DNA of 64,000 nt, from assembly GCF_012395835.1 (NCBI RefSeq), contig NZ_JAAZSQ010000002.1, positions 303,015-367,014 of the forward strand, read 5' to 3'. This DNA is from Arthrobacter mobilis (GTDB lineage Bacteria > Actinomycetota > Actinomycetes > Actinomycetales > Micrococcaceae). The position numbers were made by a program, and so were the translations under genes. Positions 17,508-26,400 of the stretch are shown here, piece by piece. The notes under the pieces were generated by a model. It worked only from the letters and a program-made list of their open reading frames with translations, was not told where the DNA came from and did not search any database. Position 1 is the first letter of the stretch. Each line of letters starts with the position of its first letter.

Positions 17508-18755
17508 TCAGGCGGACCGCTCGTGCAGCGACTCCTCCGGTCCGTCCGCCATCCCGGCAATGAGTTCGGGGGCCGCCAGCAGCCGCGGCGTGGTCTCCAG
17601 CGGCTCCGGTGCCTTGGCATTGTCCAGCGAGGTGGGATCGAAGGCGTTGATCCGGCGCGCAGTCGGGAGCACGCGGGACTCCAGCGTGCCCACGAACGCG
17701 TTGTACTTTTCCACCGACCCCTTCAGCGAACTGCCCAGCTTGGCCACATGCTCCCCGAGCGTGCCCAGACGTTCGTAGAGCTGACGGGAGAGGTCGAAGA
17801 TCTCCCGGGCGTTGGCTGTCAGCAGGTCCTGGCGCCAGGCGAAGGCCACTGACTTGAGCGCCGCCAGCAGCGACACGGGGGAGACCAGGCCCACATTGCG
17901 GGCGAAGGCATAGTCCAGCAGGCCCGGATCGGCCTGCAGGGCCGCCGCGAGCATGGATTCGGCGGGCAGGAAGCACAGCACCAGCTCCGGTGAACCGGCG
18001 GTGGCGTCCCAGTACTTTTTGTTGGCCAGCGCGTCCACGTGCGCCTTGACGGCCTTCGCATGGTCGGCCAGCAGCCGCGCCCGCTCCGGCGAACTCCCGC
18101 CCGTCTCGGCAGCGGTGTCCAGCGGCAGTTCGTTGGCCTGCAGATAGGCCCGCAGTGGTACCTTCGCGTCGACTACCAGTTCCTTGCCGCCGGGAAGGTG
18201 CACCAGCATGTCCGGCCGGAAGGTGCGGTCCCCGCCGGCCAGGTGCACCTGTTCGGCGAAGTCCACGTGGGCGAGCATTCCTGCCGCCTCCACCACGCGG
18301 CGCAGCTGGACCTCGCCCCACTGCCCCCGGGCGGAACTGGACTGCATTGCTGCCGCCAGGGTACGGGTCGAGCGCAGCAGTGCCTCGTCCGAGGCCTGGG
18401 CCGCACGCAGCTGCTCGGCCAGCTGGCCGAACTGTTCCACCCGGTCCCGTTCCAGCAGGCCCACCTGGTTCTGCACCTGCCTCAGCTTCTCGCCCACCGG
18501 GGCGAGCGCGCGCAGCACCGCATTGTCCCGGTCCTCCAGCACGCTGAGCTCACGGTTCTGCCGTGCCAGCAGCCGGCTTTCGGCCTCGGCCGCCGCCAGC
18601 CGCGCCGCCGCCTCGCCCAACCGGTCCCCGGCATCGTCGAGCTCGGCGGTCAGGGCCGCCACCCGGCGGCGGTAGGGCACGGCGGCAGCGGCCGCTCCCG
18701 CGGCCAGGCCGACAACGAGCAGCAGCAGCGACAGCACGATCGCAAAGGCATCCAT
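17508..18755 (-). CDS. rmuC: DNA recombination protein RmuC
   Basis: A 415-residue protein with an N-terminal membrane anchor (about 5-27), a coiled coil (about 30-130) and the RmuC nuclease-like domain ('GQWGEVQLRRVVEAAGML', 'FRPDMLVHLPGGKELVVDAKVPL'). The D and DAK residues match the PD-(D/E)xK-like site. RmuC limits inversion at short inverted repeats in E. coli. It diverges from ychF with about 100 bp between. Confidence 0.9.
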   Translation of the reverse strand: MDAFAIVLSLLLLVVGLAAGAAAAAVPYRRRVAALTAELDDAGDRLGEAAARLAAAEAESRLLARQNRELSVLEDRDNAVLRALAPVGEKLRQVQNQVGLLERDRVEQFGQLAEQLRAAQASDEALLRSTRTLAAAMQSSSARGQWGEVQLRRVVEAAGMLAHVDFAEQVHLAGGDRTFRPDMLVHLPGGKELVVDAKVPLRAYLQANELPLDTAAETGGSSPERARLLADHAKAVKAHVDALANKKYWDATAGSPELVLCFLPAESMLAAALQADPGLLDYAFARNVGLVSPVSLLAALKSVAFAWRQDLLTANAREIFDLSRQLYERLGTLGEHVAKLGSSLKGSVEKYNAFVGTLESRVLPTARRINAFDPTSLDNAKAPEPLETTPRLLAAPELIAGMADGPEESLHERSA

Positions 18756-18840
18756 GCCTCCACCATGCCAGCCGGACCCGACAAAATCCGGCAGCTTCCG
18801 GTCCGTGCCGGACGAATCGTGGCGCCGGCTGATCCAGCGG

Positions 18841-18854
18841 TATCCTTGAATACC
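18841..18854 (+). promoter_or_regulatory. ychF -10 element
   Basis: TATCCT at 18841-18846, eight bases before the GTG at 18855; near-leaderless start predicted. Confidence 0.5.
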
Positions 18855-19940
18855 GTGGCTCTTACTATTGGCATCGTCGGACTGCCCAACGTCGGCAAAT
18901 CAACCCTCTTCAATGCACTGACCCGCAACCAGGTCCTGGCCGCGAACTACCCGTTCGCCACCATCGAGCCGAACGTGGGCGTCGTGCCGCTGCCGGACCC
19001 CCGGCTGGACCGGCTGGCCGAAATCTTCGGCTCGGCGCGCATCCTGCCGGCCACCGTCTCCTTCGTGGACATCGCCGGGATCGTCCGCGGCGCCTCCGAA
19101 GGCGAAGGCCTGGGCAACCAGTTCCTGGCCAATATCCGCGAGGCCCAGGCCATCGCCCAGGTCATCCGGGTCTTCGACGACCCGGACGTGGTCCATGTCG
19201 AGGGCAAGGTGGACCCGCGCTCGGATATGGAGACGATCCACACCGAGCTCATCCTGGCCGACCTGCAGACGCTGGAGAAGGCGCTGCCGCGGGTGGAGAA
19301 GGAAGTGAAGATCAAGAAGCGCGAGGCGGCCGAGCTGGCCGCCCTGCAGGCCGCCCAGGCGGTGCTCGAACGCGGCGAGACCATCTTCGCTGCGGCGGCC
19401 AGCGGCGAGCTGGACCTGGAGCACCTGCGTGAGCTGAACCTGCTCACGGCCAAGCCGTTCATCTACGTCTTCAACGCCGACGACTCCGTGCTGGGCGATC
19501 CGGCGAAGCAGGAGGAACTGCGTGCCATGGTGGCCCCGGCGGACTGCGTCTTCCTCGATGCCAAGCTCGAGGCGGACCTCGTGGAGCTGTCCGAGGAGGA
19601 AGCCCGCGAAATGCTGGAGATGAACGGGCAGAAGGAGTCCGGCCTGGACCAGCTGGCGCGCGTCGGCTTCCACACCCTGGGCCTGCAGACCTACCTGACC
19701 GCCGGACCCAAGGAAGCCCGCGCCTGGACCATCAACCAGGGCGACACTGCCCCGCAGGCAGCCGGAGTGATCCACTCGGATTTCCAGCGCGGCTTCATCA
19801 AGGCCGAAGTGGTGTCCTTTGCGGACCTGTCCGAGGCCGGATCCATGGCCGAAGCGAAGGCACGCGGCAAGGTGCGCATCGAGGGCAAGGACTACGTGAT
19901 GGCCGACGGCGACGTCGTGGAGTTCCGCTTCAACGTATAG
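18855..19940 (+). CDS. ychF: Redox-responsive ATPase/GTPase YchF (Obg family)
   Basis: A 361-residue OBG-family nucleotide hydrolase that binds ribosomes and favours ATP. G1 GLPNVGKST is at residues 8-16, G3 DIAGIVRGASEGEGLG follows, a helical arm lies at about 130-200, and the C-terminal TGS domain ends in GDVVEFRFNV. The GTG start at 18855 gives the family N-terminus ALTIGIVG. The final 24 bp of the gene are repeated at 21224 and 23198 and, degenerately, near 33250, so the 3' end appears to be an insertion site. The protein itself is intact at the first copy. Confidence 0.95.
   Translation: MALTIGIVGLPNVGKSTLFNALTRNQVLAANYPFATIEPNVGVVPLPDPRLDRLAEIFGSARILPATVSFVDIAGIVRGASEGEGLGNQFLANIREAQAIAQVIRVFDDPDVVHVEGKVDPRSDMETIHTELILADLQTLEKALPRVEKEVKIKKREAAELAALQAAQAVLERGETIFAAAASGELDLEHLRELNLLTAKPFIYVFNADDSVLGDPAKQEELRAMVAPADCVFLDAKLEADLVELSEEEAREMLEMNGQKESGLDQLARVGFHTLGLQTYLTAGPKEARAWTINQGDTAPQAAGVIHSDFQRGFIKAEVVSFADLSEAGSMAEAKARGKVRIEGKDYVMADGDVVEFRFNV
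19917..19940 (+). repeat. ychF 3'-end repeat, copy 1 (inside ychF; attL-like)
   Basis: A 24-bp core (contains GAGTTCCGCTTCAACGT, then ATAG) forming the ychF terminus. It is identical to 21224-21247. The preceding sequence is normal ychF coding sequence and differs from the arm in front of copies 2 and 3. Confidence 0.85.
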
Positions 19941-19965
19941 TTCCTGACCCCGGAGACCCATTGCG

Positions 19966-20007
19966 ATGGCCGCCAAGAGCACATGTTCTTGGCGGCCATG
20001 CGCTTTT
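19966..20007 (+). terminator. Intrinsic terminator after ychF
   Basis: ATGGCCGCCAAGA (19966-19978) pairs perfectly with 19987-19999 across an 8-nt loop, followed by TTTT at 20004. This is the first of three different hairpins, each lying behind a ychF-tail repeat. Confidence 0.85.
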
Positions 20008-20063
20008 ACGGCCACCCGTTGCCAAGTCGAAATGATGCCGGCCCCATTTTGCTTCATAACGAA

Positions 20064-20614
20064 TTAGAACAGCGCCCAAGGCACCGCAGACATCTCACCG
20101 CTCGGAGGAGGAAACCGCCCGGCCAAGCGCAACCCGGCACAGCGCGCGGCGAGCGATGCGATTTCTTCGACGGCGGGCAAGCCCGCCAGGTTCTGCCCAG
20201 CCCGCCGTGCAGTCCTTCGCTGACAGGGTCTATGCCGTCGCGTTCCTCGGCGGTTGGAGCGTCTCCCAGCCATCCCCACAGCACCGTGGGCAGCTTGTGG
20301 TCACGGTGAAAAGTCAGCCCATGGTCCACGCCGTGCCGGTGTCCGTCCGTCATGGCAGGAATGTGATCGCCTTGACCATCGCACAGCCAGGTCTGCGGTA
20401 CGACGTCCCAGCCGGAGGCCTGCGAGACCAGATAGGCGGCCGCCTGCCGGTGAGCCAGGGTGCCGTGGGGAAAATCCCGCAGCGGACTTTCGCCTGCTAT
20501 CGGCTTATAGACGACCGTCACGTCGCCGATGCTGCCCGGAAATGTCGCGTTTGAAGCCGTCGTGATGCGGCCGGTGAGCGTCAGCTCGGCGGTCACCAGG
20601 TCCGGCGCTGGCAT
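20064..20614 (-). pseudogene. Decayed SCO1664-family gene
   Basis: Starts at an ATG overlapping the DUF3090 stop codon (TGATG). Residues from MPAPDLVTAELTLTGRITTAS through VVYKPIAGESPLRDFPHGTL match the SCO1664 family (kinase-like fold, function unknown). About 60-100 residues of the normal middle are missing after TWLCDGQG, where the text jumps to HGVDHGLTFHRDHKLPTVLWGW. Then the frame shifts: the family C-terminus (GLPAVEEIASLAARC ... SGEMSAVPWALF) continues in another frame to the stop at 20064. Deletion plus frameshift makes this a pseudogene. The family pairs with DUF3090 near mshC in many actinobacteria, so an intact copy may exist elsewhere. Confidence 0.75.
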
Positions 20615-21162
20615 CAGGCCTCGGGAAGGGTGCAGGTGTGCCCGTCGGCGTCTATGGGGTAACCGCAGAGCGGGCACGTCGGACGTCCGGCGCCCACAAT
20701 CTCACGGGTGCGCTTGGCGAATGCGCGGGCGGTGCCCACCGGCATTCGCACCAGCAGCATTTCGGCCGCGTCAGCCCCGCCCTCATCAAGCGATTCGTCG
20801 TCGGCATCGACCTCGGTGATGGCGTAGGCCTCTTACACGACCTGCGCCGTCGTCGGGTCCCAACCTAAGCTCATGGAGCCGGTGCGGAACTGCTCTTGAA
20901 CTGGCTCGAGCTGGTCATTGTCGACAAGTTCAATGGGAATGCTCGTGGGAACGCTGAAGGGGTTGCCCTCAATGGTGATGAGCTGGTCGAGAATTTCGTC
21001 GATCTTCTCCGCGAGCAGAGCTGACTGCTGCTTCTCCAGGGCAATACTCACGATCTGCGTCCCCGCACGCACCTGCAAATAGAACGTACGCGCCCCGGGA
21101 AGGCCAATGGTGCCAACGACGACCCGATCAGGCCAGGCATACTCGTGAACACGTGTAGGCAT
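20614..21162 (-). pseudogene. DUF3090-family gene broken by one in-frame stop
   Basis: The first 109 codons (MPTRVHEYAWPDRVVVGTIG, 'FYLQVRAGTQIVSIALEKQQ') are a typical DUF3090 N-terminus. A TAA at 20833-20835 interrupts the gene. The same frame then continues for about 70 codons (EAYAITEVDADDESLDEGG, 'GTARAFAKRTREIVGAGR') to the family zinc-ribbon end PTCPLCGYPIDADGHTC and a TGA at 20614. Everything except the TAA is in place, so the loss looks recent. The order DUF3090 then SCO1664 with overlapping codons is the normal operon order. TAA cannot be selenocysteine. Confidence 0.8.
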
Positions 21163-21200
21163 GTGAGTATTTTAGGCGCATGAGGTTCAGGGCGCCTGTC

Positions 21201-21247
21201 AGGTTATTCGGTTACAGAACGTGGTGGAGTTCCGCTTCAACGTATAG
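21201..21247 (+). repeat. ychF 3'-end repeat, copy 2 with upstream arm (attR-like)
   Basis: The 24-bp core at 21224-21247 is identical to the end of ychF, including the TAG stop, and reads NVVEFRFNV in one frame. The 20-bp arm AGGTTATTCGGTTACAGAAC (21201-21220) is not ychF sequence but matches the arm of copy 3 at 15/20 positions. From GAAC onward, 27 bp (21217-21243) are identical to 23191-23217. Confidence 0.85.
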
Positions 21248-21271
21248 CCGCGTCCGGCTTGAGCTATGGCT

Positions 21272-21340
21272 CGCGTCCGCTGAACTGCGGACGCGTTGGG
21301 GCACACCGGTCCGTGTGATCGGTGTGCCCCAACGCTTTAT
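21272..21340 (+). terminator. Double hairpin behind ychF-tail copy 2
   Basis: First hairpin: CGCGTCCGC-TGAACT-GCGGACGCG (21272-21295), perfect 9 bp. Second: GCGTTGGGGCACACCG (21293-21308) pairs perfectly with 21320-21335 and is followed by TTTAT. The second is terminator-like. It is unrelated in sequence to the hairpins behind copies 1 and 3. Confidence 0.8.
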
Positions 21341-21592
21341 GCGCACAAGTGCAGGCTGTCGTCCTCTTCGGCCGTTCCCATGAGTCCCTCTTAGCGGGAG
21401 TGCCCATGGGAAGTTCGGGCTTCGAGGGCAATGGAGTCACCAAAGAACCTTAGGTGGCGGTGCCCAACCTGGAGTCTCGATCGCATCTCCCGTTGACCTG
21501 ACTCCCTCCAACCCTTGAAATTGACGACCAAAGTAGCTCATCATTTCGCTTCATAGTGGAACGACCGATCAGCAGGCAAAGCGAGGAAAACG

Positions 21593-22042
21593 GTGAAGCA
21601 GTGCCATATCTCCGACGACGGCGCCGCGACCTGCCAACGCAGCTTAGATCACCGCGATTCCCCCGGGACTCTTACGATCAACCAATTACTACTTGAGAGC
21701 CGCATCGGGCTCGAGCGTGTTCACGCTTCGGATCTTGAGCGGGAGATGGCAGCGGGCGCACTTGTTGTTGACACACGGCCGGTCGATCAGCGGGAACGCG
21801 ACGGTGATCTTCCGGGAGCGGTCGTCATTGACCGGAACGTTCTCGAGTGGCGGCTCGATCCTTCCAGCCCCCACCGGCTCCCGATCGCTGGCGACCCCGC
21901 TCGGCGGATTGTGGTCGTCTGCAATGAGGGCTACAGCTCCAGCCTCGCTGCACACACCCTGCAACGGCTGGGGCTGACCCGTGCGACCGACCTTATCGGC
22001 GGTTTCCAAGCCTGGGCAGCACTGCGCAAGCAGTCCGGCTAA
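21593..22042 (+). CDS. Rhodanese-like domain protein
   Basis: A 149-residue protein whose residues about 40-145 form a single rhodanese domain: VVDTRPVDQRERDGDLPGAV, the active-site loop VCNEGYSSSLAAHTL with the catalytic cysteine, and 'LIGGFQAWAAL'. Such domains carry sulfane sulfur. The specific loop CNEGYSS is common in actinobacterial rhodaneses of unknown substrate. The GTG start at 21593 has GAGGAAAAC upstream. About 40 N-terminal residues are unusual, and a later start near LTINQLL is possible. It lies in cargo unit 2, with GC lower than the flanking chromosome. Confidence 0.75.
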   Translation: MKQCHISDDGAATCQRSLDHRDSPGTLTINQLLLESRIGLERVHASDLEREMAAGALVVDTRPVDQRERDGDLPGAVVIDRNVLEWRLDPSSPHRLPIAGDPARRIVVVCNEGYSSSLAAHTLQRLGLTRATDLIGGFQAWAALRKQSG

Positions 22043-22056
22043 ATAACTTGCCTGCG

Positions 22057-22380
22057 CTAGCTGTACTCAGACAGCAGGTCGGCTCCGAGGATCTTGAATG
22101 TGCTCCCGACATGGCCTAGTGGAATCGAGCCGCTTTCTGACTGTGGTTCGCCATCTCTCTTGGCTTGCGCCCACTTCTTCAAAAGCTTTTTGTCCGGAGG
22201 CGAAGTGATCTCGACGATGCCGCGGCGTCCCTTCGCGCCCGCACTGGCCCAAGCGGCATCAGGTTTCTTGTTGCCCGCGCCTGCGTCCGCGAGGTGGATG
22301 TCGACTCCGAGGACGGCCTCCATGATGAGGAACGCGATCTCTTCCTCATGGCGGGCCTTGGCTCCGACTGCATTGCTCAT
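22057..22380 (-). CDS. Small unknown protein
   Basis: A 107-residue protein with no family I can name. The N-terminal helix (ARHEEEIAFLIMEAVLGVDI) is followed by KPDAAW ... GIVEITSPPDKKLLKKWAQA. The spacing of PD and ExT loosely recalls PD-(D/E)xK nuclease folds, but the catalytic lysine is absent, so this is only a hint. The start at 22380 is the first ATG that avoids the low-quality upstream frame. It converges on the rhodanese gene with 14 bp between. Confidence 0.5.
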   Translation of the reverse strand: MSNAVGAKARHEEEIAFLIMEAVLGVDIHLADAGAGNKKPDAAWASAGAKGRRGIVEITSPPDKKLLKKWAQAKRDGEPQSESGSIPLGHVGSTFKILGADLLSEYS

Positions 22381-22629
22381 TCTTGAACTGTAGTGAGGCT
22401 CGAACGCCGAACTACTGGCGTGCACGCTCAAGCAGCTGTGCAGATGTTGAGGGACTTGTCTGGAAGACCGAGATGTGCCGCTATTCAAATTTAAGTGGGA
22501 TTCCGACGGACGAACCACTGATGAGCGCCGACCACTGATCGCCGCGACAGGTTGGTATGTGCGGCGACGTGGGTGGAGTTCAGGTTTAGCGTCTGAGCGA
22601 GAGCCCGGCGATCCGCGCAAGCAGGCAGG

Positions 22630-23070
22630 TCATTCGGGCCATGGGGGCCTGCGGTTGCGCTTGGTCTCGGAGCGCCTAGATTTTCCTTCGAGCCGACGAC
22701 GTCGCGAGCCATTCGTTGGCCGGCTTGATCGCCGGACGACGGGGGGAACTACTGCATCTCGCAGGACTGCGGCGAGGCGTTGCCTCGCCGCAGTCCTGTT
22801 ACGCCGCTGGGAGCGGTGCTCGGAGGCGCTGATGGTAAGCATCGTGCCCGAGAGTCTCTCGGCGAGCCGGCAGAGGGCGCGTTCGCGTTGGACCTCGCTC
22901 AGGGCTGTTGTCGTGCCTAGGTCGAGACTCAGTTGCACACGTGAGTCGGCGGTGTTGACGCTCTGGCCGCCAGGGCCGGAGGATCGGGAGAATTGCTCGA
23001 CCAGCTCTCCCGCCGGTACCCGGAGGCCGCGGGGCGCGCCGGGTCCCGGGGGCACATTCAGGTCGTCCAC
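22630..23070 (-). CDS. arfB: Alternative ribosome-rescue factor ArfB (peptidyl-tRNA hydrolase)
   Basis: A 146-residue release-factor-like protein. The catalytic GGQ loop FSRSSGPGGQSVNTADSRV is followed by SLDL, and the protein ends in the basic tail that enters the empty mRNA channel (GSRRRRLEGKSRRSETKRNR). ArfB hydrolyses peptidyl-tRNA on ribosomes stalled at message ends. The start is set at the GTG at 23070 (VDDLNVPPG), giving the family length; the longer frame to 23154 crosses toward the att repeat. A perfect 16-bp hairpin lies within codons about 91-103. Last gene of cargo unit 2. Confidence 0.85.
   Translation of the reverse strand: MDDLNVPPGPGAPRGLRVPAGELVEQFSRSSGPGGQSVNTADSRVQLSLDLGTTTALSEVQRERALCRLAERLSGTMLTISASEHRSQRRNRTAARQRLAAVLRDAVVPPVVRRSSRPTNGSRRRRLEGKSRRSETKRNRRPPWPE
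22763..22797. other. Perfect 16-bp hairpin inside arfB
   Basis: AGGACTGCGGCGAGGC (22763-22778), loop GTT, then its exact complement (22782-22797). It encodes TAARQRLAAVL within the ArfB C-terminal half. No U-run follows on either strand, so it is not an intrinsic terminator. Confidence 0.8.
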
Positions 23071-23174
23071 ACGATTATTGTCCCGCAACGCCGACGCGGG
23101 TGCCGCGATCAGTACCGGTCGGAAGCAGCCAAAGCTGGATGCCAGGCTTCGCACATGACAGTGTGTACGAACCC

Positions 23175-23221
23175 AAGGTTGCCCGGCTACGGAACGTGGT
23201 GGAGTTCCGCTTCAACGTCTA
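23175..23221 (+). repeat. ychF 3'-end repeat, copy 3 with upstream arm (attR-like)
   Basis: Core 23198-23217 matches 20 bp of the ychF end, then diverges (CTATG rather than ATAG). It reads RLRNVVEFRFNVY in one frame. The arm AGGTTGCCCGGCTACGGAAC (23175-23194) matches the arm of copy 2 at 15/20 positions and with the same spacing. Confidence 0.85.
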
Positions 23222-23235
23222 TGTTTTTCTTACGA

Positions 23236-23284
23236 TGAGGGGCTGCTCCCGCAGGTAATGCTGCGGGGGCAGCCCCTCGTCTTT
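23236..23284 (+). terminator. Strong intrinsic terminator behind ychF-tail copy 3
   Basis: GAGGGGCTGCTCCCGCAG (23236-23253) pairs with 23260-23277, 18 bp with one G-U pair and a 6-nt loop, followed by GTCTTTT. Confidence 0.9.
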
Positions 23285-23366
23285 TGCCTAAAAGTTGAAC
23301 GAACACCGCAACTTGAGCCGCCTGTACATCCACGTCGAAAGCTTGATGAAACGCGTGCGCCCCCTA

Positions 23367-23400
23367 TTGCCGGGGAGGGGCGATGGGCTATGGTGGGCGC
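23367..23400 (+). promoter_or_regulatory. fdhA promoter, leaderless
   Basis: TTGCCG (23367-23372), 16 bp spacing, then TATGGT (23389-23394), six bases before the ATG at 23401. Confidence 0.6.
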
Positions 23401-26400
23401 ATGTCGCGGTTCAGCTTCCTAGGATGGCCGGTGGTGCGGCAATTCCGGTCGGGCGATCCACTCGGCCGCGGCGAAGCCGTGACCTCGCCGAGGACCCGCG
23501 CGATCACGCCGCGGACGACAACTGCGGACCGGGTGGTTCAGAGCGTCTGCCCCTACTGCGCCGTCGGATGCGGCCAGCGTGTCTTTGTCAAGGACGAAAA
23601 GGTCGTCCAAATCGAAGGGGACCCGGATTCACCAATTTCCCGGGGGAGGCTCTGCCCCAAAGGATCGGCCAGCGAGCAACTGGTCAACGCGCCCGGCAGG
23701 CAGACAAAGGTGCTTTATCGGGCACCCTACGCCAAGGACTGGCAGCAGTTGGACCTGGACACCGCCATCGAGATGGTGGCGGACAGATTCCTCGAGGCGC
23801 GCCGGAACAAGTGGCAGCAGACCGATGGGCAGGGCCGGCCGCTGCGCCGCACCATGGGCATTGCCGGCCTGGGCGGGGCAACGCTGGACAATGAAGAGAA
23901 CTACCTGATCAAGAAGCTCTTCACCGCCGCCGGCGCCATCCAGCTGGAGAACCAGGCCCGCATTTGACACTCCGCCACGGTTCCCAGTTTGGGAACCTCA
24001 TTTGGGCGGGGCGGCGCCACACAACCGCTCCAGGACATGGCCAATGCCGACTGCATCGTCATCCAGGGCTCGAACATGGCCGAATGCCATCCCGTGGGCT
24101 ACCAGTGGGTGACGGAGGCCAGGGCGCGGGGCGCGAAGGTCATCCATGTTGACCCGCGGTTCACCCGCACCAGCGCGGTGGCCGACAAGCATGTGCCCAT
24201 CCGCGCCGGATCGGACGTCGTGCTGCTTGGCGCCCTGATCAACTATGTGATCAGCAACGAGCTGTGGTTCAAGGAGTATGTGCTCGCCTACACCAACGCG
24301 GCGACGCTGGTCGGCGAAGACTTCCGTGACACCGAGGACCTGGACGGACTGTTCTCCGGATACGACCCCGGGACCGGGCAGTACGACCTGACTTCCTGGG
24401 CCTATGAGCGGAAGGAGGGGGCGGAAGCAACCGGCGGGTACGAGCACGGCGCCGATACCGCGGCGCGGGCGGCGGGCCACCAGTACGGCAGCGGCGGCCC
24501 GCCGATAGGAAACCCCCGGTTCGAACAGGACCGCACGCTGGAGCATCCGCGGAGCGTGTTCCAGATCCTCAAGCGGCACTATGCGCGCTACACCCCGGAG
24601 ATGGTCCGCGAGGCCTGCGGCATTTCCCCCGAGGACTTCGACTATCTGGCCCGGACGATCACGGAGAACTCCGGAAGGGACCGGACCACGTGCTTCGCGT
24701 ACGCCGTCGGATGGACGCAGCACACCCTGGGCGCCCAATTCATCCGGACCGCGGCGATCCTGCAACTGCTGCTGGGCAATGTGGGACGGCCCGGCGGGGG
24801 CGTCATGGCGCTGCGCGGCCATGCCAGCATCCAGGGTTCCACCGACATCCCGACCCTGTTCAACCTGCTGCCCGGCTATCTCCCGATGCCCAACGCCGGG
24901 ATGGAGACCCTGCAGCAGTACCTGGATGCCATCGCCTCGCCGACCCAGAAGGGATACTGGGCGGCTGCCGACACCTACACCATCAGTCTGCTCAAGGCCT
25001 GGTGGGGCGACGCGGCCAACGAGGACTCGGAATGGGGCTACCAGTACCTGCCCCGGATCACCGGCGCCCACGGCACGTATGAGACGGTCATGAGCATGCT
25101 CGATGACGAGGTCGAGGGCTACTTCCTCTTCGGCCAGAACCCTGCCGTCGGTTCGGCCCACGGGCGCATGCAGCGGCTGGGCATGTCCCACCTGAAATGG
25201 CTGGTCGTGCGGGACCTGAACCTGATCGAATCGGCGACGTGGTGGAAGGATGGTCCGGAGATCGCCTCGGGCGAACTCAAGACCGAAGACATAGCCACCG
25301 AAGTCTTCTTCCTGCCCGCAGCCACCCATGTGGAGAAAGCCGGTTCCTTCACGCAGACGCAGCGGATGCTCCAATGGCGCCACCAGGCGGTCCGGCCGCC
25401 GGGCGATTGCCAGAGCGAACTGGAGTTCTTCTATGAACTGGGCAAACGCATCCGCGCGAAGCTTGCGGATTCGACCGATGAGCGGGACCGGCCGCTGCTG
25501 GACCTGACGTGGGACTATCCCGTCGATGAGCACGGCGAGCCCGACGCCGAGGCGGTGCTCGCGGAAATCAACGGCAGGCATCTGACCGGGCCGCAGGCCG
25601 GCCGGCCTCTTTCGTCCTACACGGAAATGCGCGCCGACGGGTCGACGTCGGGCGGGTGCTGGATCTACACCGGAGTCTACGCGGACGGTATCAACCATGC
25701 CGCTGATCGGAAACCGCAGCAGGAGCAAGGCCTGGTCGCCCCCGAATGGGGCTGGGTGTGGCCCTCGAACCGCAGGATTCTCTACAACCGGGCATCGGCG
25801 GACCCGGACGGCAAACCGTGGAGCGAACGCAAGAAGTACATTTGGTGGGACCCGGAGCAGAACCGGTGGACCGGAGATGACGTGCCGGACTTCCCCGTGG
25901 ACCTCGCACCGGGGACTCCTTCGGATCTCGACGCCGGCGGGGCCGCGGCGCTCGCCGGCGACGATCCGTTCATCATGCAATCGGACGGCAAGGGATGGCT
26001 GTTCGCGCCGAAGGGCATGGTGGACGGACCCCTGCCAACGCACTACGAGCCCCAGGAGTCCCCGGTCGCCAACCCGCTCTACCGGCAGCAGCAGAACCCT
26101 GCCCGGCTGACCTATCCGCGCGCGGACAACCTCAGCGCGCCCAGCGCAGGCGAGCCCGGTTCCGAGGTCTACCCGTACGTGTTCACCACGTACCGCCTGA
26201 CCGAGCATCACACGGCCGGTGGGATGAGCCGATGGCTGCCCTACCTCTCCGAACTCCAACCGGAACTGTTCTGCGAAGTGTCTCCGGAACTGGCAGCTGA
26301 ACGAGGACTGGAACCCTACGGGTGGGCCACCATCATCTCGCCCCGGTCGGCGATCGAGGCCAGAGTGCTGGTGACCGAACGGGTGAAACCGCTGGTCGTG

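Larger units (their letters stand above)
21163..21592. other. 430 bp without a gene: att-like repeat, two hairpins and rhodanese promoter region
   Basis: Contains the arm and ychF-tail repeat (21201-21247), the hairpins at 21272-21340, then about 250 bp of lower-GC sequence leading to the rhodanese gene. No open frame with family resemblance was found in the remainder. Confidence 0.6.
23071..23400. other. 330 bp without a gene: att-like repeat, terminator and fdhA promoter
   Basis: Holds, in order, the ArfB upstream region, the arm and ychF-tail copy 3 (23175-23221), a strong terminator (23236-23284) and the fdhA promoter (23367-23394). No further gene is seen. Confidence 0.7.

Noticed and set aside
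20054-20677. Intact 207-residue gene at the SCO1664 position
   Set aside because: The family C-terminus continues in another frame and the middle is missing, so the open frame is the remains of a broken gene.
22475-23158. Plus-strand frame over arfB
   Set aside because: No family resemblance, and the minus strand has the GGQ protein with its basic tail.
23383-23967. Short formate dehydrogenase fragment ending at a TGA, with a separate gene from 23989
   Set aside because: The sequence continues in frame with full homology, the TGA is at the known Sec position, a SECIS follows, and the sel genes are adjacent. It is one selenoprotein, not a pseudogene.
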